From the NCBI RefSeq assembly GCF_021730395.1, contig NC_069363.1:50897001-50961000 (forward strand): a stretch of DNA of 64,000 nt, read 5' to 3'. Origin of the DNA: Mercenaria mercenaria. Taxonomy: Eukaryota > Mollusca > Bivalvia > Venerida > Veneridae. Below, piece after piece: positions 56,642-64,000 of the stretch; positions within the stretch are counted from its first letter, which is position 1; every line of letters begins with the position of its first letter. Made by a program: the position numbers and the translations under genes. The notes beneath the pieces are model-generated. The model was not told the DNA's origin, ran no database searches, and saw nothing but the letters and a program-made list of their open reading frames with translations.

Positions 56642-58692
56642 CACTGTGGGGAAACGGACACCGGATATAGCTAAGAAAGTGATAAGTAAAATAAATGTGC
56701 ACTTGTTTTTCTTTACCAGAGGTAAGATCTTGCTGTATTAATGCTTATCTACCGTATCCACAAATGAAACCAGTGTTTGAACTAAAAGCTGAATACTAAA
56801 TTTGGACTATGGTGTATTGTATAATGCTTAATGATTTAGCATACCATGAAAAATGTTACTTCAAATCTGAGATGATCACCCCGAAATTCACAGCATTTCG
56901 ACAAATATTGTTATTTTTCAGAAATATTTCAAATAAATAAAAAATTCTGAATCGTACGAGTTTACAAGCATAAGCTAAATTATTTTTATTGCAAGAACTG
57001 GCAATGTAACTTTTAAACTTTTCAAGATATACACTTAGAAATGTTCACAATACTGTACTGGGGGTGGCGTGTTATGTACTGAGGATAGTTTCCAAGCTGA
57101 CAAATATGTAATGAGGAAAGCATGAAAATTAGGACAAAAATCCTGTGTTCTGATTGATAGTAACACTGTTTATGTACAATATATGTCTATTTCGAACTTT
57201 TTCGTTTACTCCAGTCTTTAGAAATATTTATCATACGTAGGCTCCGTCTAATTCTAGTATCCAAATGGTGTGCAAGTTGTAGCAAGACGTATCACATTTT
57301 ACCAGAGGCGGATAGGGCCAGGGCAACAGTCTTTAATACAATACACTGTATTTTAATTATGTTAATTTTATGGCAAAATGCTTTTTTGTTCATTGTGTAA
57401 AAATCGGGCAAAATCACAAGTTTGGGAAAAAAGAAATTCGAAATCTACATTTTATACGGAAACGTTGTGTTTTTATGCATAGAAATCCTTAGTTTCAAAA
57501 CAATCTATTTATCAAAAAAGTCATTGCTGTTCTTTAAAATGATATATAATATCAATGGTATAAAGAAATCAAGGCAAAACTTTATTACGGAAAAGGTTGA
57601 TAACAGTAGTTTTTTCGTGATTGCTGCATAGGTGATTAAGCAAACATTTCATATTGCTGGTACTTTCAATATCACTGCAGGATATAGTTTCTTTAAAAAG
57701 AAACAAATACAGGGAATCTCTCACAGAACGGGTTTAAGGTGCATTTTTATTGTACAAAATGATTTCACTATTTTCTTTTTACTGAAATTATGAAGCTGAA
57801 ACTGTTTACATATTCTGGTTATAAAAGCACCTCGATTTTAAAAGAAATTATCGAGGAAAAACCGTAGTTCTACTTTAATTAACAATGACTTTGATCCATG
57901 CTCTCCAAAATCAACGTCTAAACGAAGGTTGCTTAAATATCAAGGTTGGTCGCAATACATTATTTCTCTCTATAGAGCAGAGAGCATTTTTCTGTTCTAA
58001 GTAATAACAAACGCACAGCACGGTCTTAGAAAAAGTGTCACGTGTATGAATTTGGTCAGACAAGCGGACGAAAAGACAGACGAACATACCGAGAGGTCAG
58101 AGTGATACATACAGATAAAAAAGCTCTCATCTCTCGAAATGGACAATAATGAAACCATATCCCCCGACTTTACGTAGAGGTAAAAAGTCCTAATCATTAT
58201 CACAGTCTCATTATTCGAAATACATCGTTACTATCCTCAGCCCACTAAATAGCTATCCTCTGTGCAGCTTTTTATTTGCTTCGCTTATCCCCAGTACACT
58301 TTCATGTCATCAAAAAGTATGAATATCTCCATAACAAAACATATCGTATTGATATCTTATACAATACTGGACGATGCAATTACAATGAAATCGCTCGATT
58401 CAGTTTTCATTCTTATTTTCTATTTGTTGTTTTATGTTTGAAATCCTACCACCTTACTGAACATTTCTGAGCGATCAGGCAACTTTCAGCGAGAATCGTG
58501 CTATTATATAAGAGAGGAGACACATTTCCATCATACATGTATATTGCATAGGGTTAAGCTATTCGACACTCTTCGATTCTGATAAAAATATAACCATAAA
58601 ATACAAAAAAAATATGATAAAATGTGTGTCAGAATCAAACGTTTATTGATTTATCACTTTCTGAGATATCCGGTGTCCGTTTCCCCACAGTG
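56642..58692. mobile_element. Non-autonomous DNA transposon with CACTGTG ends
   Basis: 2,051 bp. Both ends read CACTGTGGGGAAACGGACAC then CGGATAT (27 bp identical), followed after a small gap by a shared AGAAAGTGATAA. TTTAA lies directly outside each end. CAC-starting ends, with a heptamer one base from CACTATG and CACAGTG, plus a 5-bp duplication, are what Transib and RAG-type transposases produce. No transposase frame is present; the best open frame (57422-57631) is featureless. Alternative: a piggyBac-type or Kolobok-type element at TTAA with ends offset by one base. The TIR differs from that of the RAGL after CACT, so the two are not simply parent and derivative. Confidence 0.85.
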
Positions 58693-58697
58693 TTTAA

Positions 58698-60950
58698 CCT
58701 GGAAAAAAAACTGAGGATTTTTCTTTCGGTCATTATCTGACTAGCGCGGAAGTGCTGCTTGATTATCTATTTAGTACTATTGTACTTAAACGGCGGTCTG
58801 CAAATTTCGTCCACTCTCTACAGATTTTGTATAAGATTTTTAATGCTAATTAAATGTCCGTGAACTGAATCTTTTTTTCTCCTTAGAAATACCAGAAGTA
58901 ATGTTGAGTGTGTTATTCATTTTTCTTGTCTTATTTTATATGGCAGTTGGTGTAGTCTGTTTGTGACTATGGTTTTTATTACAATAATAAATTATTTTCA
59001 ACTTTAAACTATACCGATAGTTTAACAGGTAGTGTCATGATAACAAATGTTGTTTTTTTTCACATCTAAAGAAAGATTTATTGCCTGAACCAATTGAAAT
59101 GAAGAAAGATTGTTATGAAAATGATGTTGGTTGCGTCACCATATTATGCAGCCAGTAACAAGAGGAGCCACTGAACAAGGCCAATGGATCTTTCATGCCT
59201 AAGTAACAGTTGTTGTTTTGGTTCTGATGTATACATGAATCATCTATTTTATAGATATGAATATTTTTCAGCAAATCAGCAAATATTCGGAAAGTGTTTC
59301 TGCATATTTTTTTCCAAATTGTTATGCATATAATTATTTTTGAGTATTGTGTTTGTTTTCGTATTGAATTGAACAGACATGTTCCGTAACGATGTATAGG
59401 CACAATAGACAACTATCTCTGAAATGTATTTTTTGTTTTCAAAATACAAATCTCACTGTTTATAGAATTTAACGCGCGTTAAGTTATCGTATGGCTTCTG
59501 CATTTAATAACCACTTAGAAGTCCATGAATATCATTTTGTACAGCTTTTTAGAATTACATCTGTCTGTAGCATTAGCTGATTAAATAATAAGATGCTGAT
59601 ATCAATTAATGTGTGGCATATTAAAAAATAAACGTTAACACCTGCTGATCTGTTACTCCTTTTCAATAAAAACATGTACTATCAATTACAACTTAAAAAA
59701 GGCACCTTCTACTTGTGATTAGCACCGATGTGACAATCGATCTGCTTCCGTTTGTCGTTCGCAGCGGGTGACAATACCTACTGACGTAAATTTAATTTTT
59801 TCAAATTTTTAAAGACCTTATCAGCATCGACATTTAACAGCTCTATTTCACCATTTTTCTTCATAGAATTAATGTAACCTTAAGTATAATTATTTAAAGA
59901 GATCTGACAGGTTTTTGATTTCTTTCACAATAATGTGTAATAGATTTAGATACTTTATGCAAGAGAATCCTTCACAGCGGTTATAATGCGTATCCACCAT
60001 TTTGGAGAAAGCTTGTTAGACATAGCAACAATATCCAAAGGGTGGGTGGGCGAGGGGGATTCCTTATCTATGCATTACTATATTTAGCAACAGCTAACCA
60101 TCCCGGGAAGCAGTGAGTAATCCATACAGTCAGATATGGCTATAACTATGTTCTCTGCAAGTTTGTTACATCTGATTTGATTTCATTGCCGGTCCACATA
60201 TTTAGAAAAAGAAGCGGTATGAATGTCGGGTGCTTGTTATTTTTGGAGGTTGCTATTGTTATCAGATATGCAAGTGTGGCGAAGTAAATACGTGTTTTGA
60301 ACCGTAAATTGCAGTGTAAGGATTTTTCACACGTGAATATTTCGTAAGAAAATTTAAAAAAAAATCGTAGGATGTTTCATTCCGCATTCTTGTACCTAGC
60401 AAAGAAAAGAAAAATATCTCACTTGTCAAAAAAAGAACAAAAATATCACTGTTTTGTCGTAAATGTCACACGTATACGCACTGCAGCGAAAAATGTATCA
60501 TCATAAAACGGCTTGAAACCAGGACAGATTTGAACAGAACAGCTAAAATAAAATATATGTCTCTTTCGAACGCTTTTAACTCCTCCCCGCCATCCAACGC
60601 AGATATTGTTCTTTCTTAACGCTGTTTCCTGCTTCATTTGCCGTCCAGTAATAACAAAGCGTGATTTTGTATAATCGAAGTGTCAATATTCGTCAATTCG
60701 AAGCGGGAACGGTCGAAGACATCAATAGTGTGTGGCGCTCTCTTGTATACCGTTCATTTCAAGGACCGATCGCTGCAGAGTTTAATGGGTGCAAGGGCAT
60801 GCTTCTCCAGAAAACTATGTATTTGTAAATGACAACCACTAAAAATGATTTGATCTCTGTAATGGAGTGTGAAGTGAAACGTGATTGTGTATTATCAGAG
60901 TGTCGACACTTGGAACTGGTTGGGGCAAAATCAGTAATTAAGAAATGAAA
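58698..60950. other. Gene-free stretch
   Basis: No gene recognised. 59995-60050 resembles 42512-42570 (CCATTTTG(G/A)A..AAGCTTGT), a weak dispersed repeat. Confidence 0.4.
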
Positions 60951-60951
60951 T

Positions 60952-61478
60952 GATTTTTTTCGGTGTTTATGCGAAATGAACGACAGAATAGGATCGACCA
61001 AAGAGCTATAAAAATAAATAGATTGGCAACTTGAAAGGCATATAGAGCAAATCTCGCCAACCTCCCGTGACAAAAAAACGAGATCTCGTTTACCGGAAGT
61101 GGCACTTTCTCCACGCGCCATTTTGTATGCGAAAGCAATTAATCATCGGTAAAATAATTATCACCGTATGACCATGCTTCTTTCGATGGCCAAAAAAACG
61201 TGTGCTTCGTGTCTTAAGACCATTTCACATTAAACTAATTTTGTTTTAGAAGCTAACATGTATTTTAAATGTAGTTTTAAAGGTATAAATTGTAACTCCA
61301 TGCTCGCCGAAGTTTGTTTTTAGTAAGATAACGCTGAATCACGCTCTGACACGAGCTCACGCGAGATTACAACCAGTTGCCATTCTGTGTATTTTATACT
61401 TCTGTGGATCGACAAATCCATGAAACGCGCCGATCATATTCTGTCGTTCATTTCGCACGAACACCGAAAAAAATAGTT
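60952..61478. repeat. Candidate MITE with TTTTTTTCGGTGTTTATGCG ends
   Basis: CGGTGTTTATGCGAAATGAA and CGACAGAATA at 60961-60991 are inverted at 61442-61473 (TATTCTGTCGTTCATTTCGC then ACGAACACCG), with T-runs/A-runs outside. A third partial copy of GAAATGAACG lies near 61705. The frame on the minus strand at 60759-61121 overlaps one arm and shows no domain. Confidence 0.65.
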
Positions 61479-62169
61479 TAATTTCTTATATTTACATTAT
61501 ATTTCCTTTCCATTTGTAAACAAGATAATATTGCACATATTTTGTGGCATTTAACATTAGAATCAGCTTCCCGGCCATTCTGCTCACCAGACGGAACAAC
61601 TGCGACGTCATGTAAGGAACGTTCTCACTGACTATACGCGGATGTCGTCAAAACAGCGGTCGGTTATCACTAAGCAGCGATGCCTTTCCTTTTGCTGTTC
61701 ATACGAAATGAACGTCATAATTTTCAATGGAAAAGAATAGGCGAATGTAAATATTAGAAAATAGCAACATTTTGTCCATTTTACTGTCCTAGGACCCGCA
61801 CCGCCGTGTTGCAGTAGGACTATTCGTCAGCATTTGATACAGACTTTCAACAATCATGACAATGGATCTAGTTCTTGTATGTATCAAAGAAGTATAAAAT
61901 ACATTTTATTTTTATAGCTCTTTGTATGTATTAAGTGTTTGGAATTATTTTTGTCCAATTTGATCGCAGAATCTGCAAGGCATTTTAAGAGTTTTAAACG
62001 TCTTGTGAGTAACAGGTTACTTCAGAGAGAAGACTGATATAATTTCAACACAATTTAGGTAAGAGTTCATTTCCACGCACAACGAAATCGAACTGACTGT
62101 CCAGATATACCGGCCGTATTCACAATTTAATTCAATAGATGCACTAAAATAAAAACAACTTACCTTTAC
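61479..62169. other. Gene-free stretch
   Basis: No gene recognised. Confidence 0.4.
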
Positions 62170-63207
62170 TATTTTGGGCGCACGATATCTTATCTCGAGC
62201 GCACGACATTTTATCTCGCGCGCTCGACATCTTATCTCATGCGCACGACAGCTAATATTATGTGCTCGAGATCTTATCTCTTGCGCACATCTTATCTCGA
62301 GCTCAACACGTCTTATCTCGAGCGCTTGACATCTCAACTCGTGTACAGGATATCTTATCTCGTGCACACGAAATCTTATCTCGAGCGCTCGACATCTTAT
62401 TTCATGCTTGAAATAATGCGCGAAGTGGTACCTGGGGTTTCCTCCACCATCAAAAGCTAGAAAGTCACCATTTGACCAAACTTTAAACCCGACATAATAA
62501 GTAAATATTTTGAATGCCACTGTCATCTATGTAGGCTGATTTGTGCCATTTCGTTATTATGTTCTGTTGCAGCGACACCTGACCAAACGAGGCACTGCCG
62601 GATGTCATCCCGCCGATCGTGATTTTGGTGCCCTGCTGAACGTCGCCCGAACGCATGTGGCTCTACCAAACGCCGTCCCGACAAAACGTTGCTCCGCCGA
62701 ACGTCGCCCCGCAAAACGTCGCCCTGCCGAATGTCGCCCTGCCGAATGTCATCCCGCCGAACGTCGTCTTTGTGCCTTCCGGAATGACATAGTGTAATCA
62801 AATTTGAGATAAAAGTTAGTAAGATTTAATATTTGTGATATATTTGTTAGTCACTAATAAAGTGTTACCAGAGGAAATTGTTCACTCTTACCCCGACCCC
62901 GACCCTCTTACCCTAACCCTAACCTTCAGTCCTTCAGTGAGTCTATCAGTGACATTTTTAACCTTTCTTGGGAGCGGGTTTCTCTTTATATGAAAAATAA
63001 AACTGTGATATTGTAAAGAGCCTATCTGAGGACGGTGCGCCACCATTTTCAAATACTAAAATGTCGTGCACTAGAGATAAGATGTCATGCGCTTGAGAGA
63101 AGATGTCGTGCACACGAAATAAGATGCGGTGCGCTCGTGATAAAATAATGTGTACACAAGAAAAGATGTCTTGCGCTCGAGATAAAATGTCGTGCACACG
63201 AGATATC
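62170..63207. repeat. Foldback element with repeat-built arms
   Basis: The left arm (62180-62410) is about ten units of CGACATCTTATCTCGAGCGC with variants. The right arm (63058-63207) is about six units of the inverse (GAGATAAGATGTCGTGCGC). The 640-bp interior contains a second 15-bp minisatellite, GCCGAACGTCGCCCC with variants (62585-62770). The long minus-strand open frame 62017-62526 is repeat translation (EIRCRAL/EIRYRAP units), not a gene. Confidence 0.85.
62907..62925 (+). repeat. Short telomere-like tract
   Basis: CTTACCCTAACCCTAACCTT contains two and a half CCCTAA units inside the foldback element. Confidence 0.7.
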
Positions 63208-63210
63208 TTA

Positions 63211-64000
63211 ATCTTATAAAAATAAATGCATGTCCCGAACATTCCACCGTATATACCAGTAATGAAACTTGGCGAAAAAGCTCATTTGGTCATCGTGGTC
63301 ATACATGTATTTTATCTAGGCTGGCAGGGTTTGTCTGATAGTGTGGCCACCAGAATGTTAACATATCATATTTATAAAATAAGCGATAAACTGTATCACT
63401 GTGCACTGATAAAATACCGGTATGTTTGTATGATATGATATAAAAATGTCAAACGTATATGTCACAGTTTTGATCTGTGATATTTCTTTTTTTGGCATTA
63501 CTTGTGTAAAAAAAAAGAGTCATTTCTGTGAAATTTCGGTTTAGTACACCGTAGAAATATTATGTAAGGATTAAATATATTGGGTATGGTCAAATAATGC
63601 CAGTTTTATATATTTAGCGTATGGGAAAAGGAAACATGAAGTCATAGCATAATTGTTATTCACTTTCTCTTTTTTAACAATTAAGTTAAGTGATAAATTA
63701 TGTAATCATTGTTTGTGAAGATATTTAAATATAATGACTTGCTATTTAAGTACAAAAATGTCATTCATTGATGTATTCAATGAACTTCTATCAAAACACT
63801 AATGATACGTCATATCTGTATACTGTTTGTTTGTGGAATATATTAAGGTGACGGTAGATGGTATTTCAAAGTTGACTGTATTTCATCAACGGCAACATTG
63901 CATATTTACCCCGGTCAATAGGTGAGAGTAGTCCTATAGTTGCTTTAGCAAAGAAAATTTGCAGCACTGTGACTTAACACCAAAATGTAGATGATGTATA
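63211..64000. other. Gene-free stretch to window end
   Basis: AT-rich, no gene or repeat recognised. Confidence 0.4.

Noticed and set aside
56642-58692. Non-autonomous derivative of the RAGL in this window
   Set aside because: The ends agree only in CACT; the next bases (GTGGGGAAACGG versus AACAAACT) differ, so a direct derivation is not supported.
60759-61121. A 120-codon minus-strand gene starting MARGESATSG
   Set aside because: It overlaps an arm of a candidate MITE, has no domain and no supporting splice structure. The GCGCCATTTTG context near its start is a common motif in this window.
62017-62526. A 169-codon minus-strand protein
   Set aside because: Its EIRCRAL-type repetition is just translation of the foldback arm repeat.
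62907-62925. A true telomere or chromosome end
   Set aside because: Only two and a half CCCTAA units, internal to a foldback element, with ordinary sequence on both sides.
1-64000. LTR retrotransposon, endogenous retrovirus, Polinton or CRISPR array
   Set aside because: No long direct terminal repeats, no gag, protease, integrase or capsid-like frames, and no regularly spaced identical repeats with unique spacers were seen. The only reverse transcriptase is the LINE at 48-50 kb.

Overview
This is 64 kb of AT-rich, intron- and repeat-laden animal DNA, most likely from a bivalve mollusc. The clues are a tRNA-derived SINE whose 3' part ends in a short CAAA-type tail, many small palindromic repeats, a RING-less B-box TRIM gene of the kind expanded in bivalves, and fragments of mariner, Tc1, pogo, IS5/ISL2EU-like and LINE elements. 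Species cannot be fixed from the sequence alone. No LTR or other virus-like element was recognised.

The centrepiece is a RAG-like (RAGL, 'ProtoRAG'-type) DNA transposon at 14631-24400 (9,770 bp). It carries a RAG1-like recombinase on the plus strand (15528-19990) and a RAG2-like protein on the minus strand (22217-23593), arranged tail to tail. Its ends are a perfect 12-bp inverted repeat, CACTAACAAACT, inside a perfect 5-bp target duplication, AATTG. The RAG1-like protein keeps the DDE triad, the RING, the N-terminal zinc region, a methionine at the position of vertebrate R848 and a C-terminal CCGHC knuckle. The RAG2-like protein has six Kelch GG motifs and a PHD finger and lacks a long acidic hinge. 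Two reading-frame changes lie in the N-terminal part of the RAG1-like gene, one at a T5 run. Five decayed copies of a bivalve palindromic repeat, joined by TA microsatellites, fill the space between the two stop codons.

Layout: 0-12.4 kb is gene-free and full of foldback/hairpin repeats, several sharing a GGGCGCAGCCC-like core. 12.4-14.2 kb holds a pogo/Tigger transposase fragment and one arm of a dispersed repeat whose inverted partner lies at 32.1-32.6 kb. 14.6-24.4 kb is the RAGL transposon. 24.5-25.9 kb is a foldback minisatellite (GAAAGTCGAAA units). 29.8-31.5 kb is an intact single-exon TRIM-like host gene. 33.6-34.9 kb is a decayed mariner with TIRs and a TA duplication. 40.1-41.4 kb is a fresh SINE inside a decayed ISL2EU/IS5-like transposase. 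47.7-49.9 kb is a 5'-truncated LINE. 50 kb is a palindromic MITE. 51.3-54.2 kb is a nest of Tc1 pieces and MITEs. 56,642-58,692 is a second element with CACTGTG ends and a probable 5-bp duplication (TTTAA). 62.2-63.2 kb is a foldback element with internal minisatellite and two telomere-like units.

The two RAGL genes would act together: RAG1L as the DNA-cleaving recombinase that recognises the TIRs, RAG2L as its Kelch/PHD cofactor. Everything else is best read as host sequence repeatedly invaded by unrelated elements.
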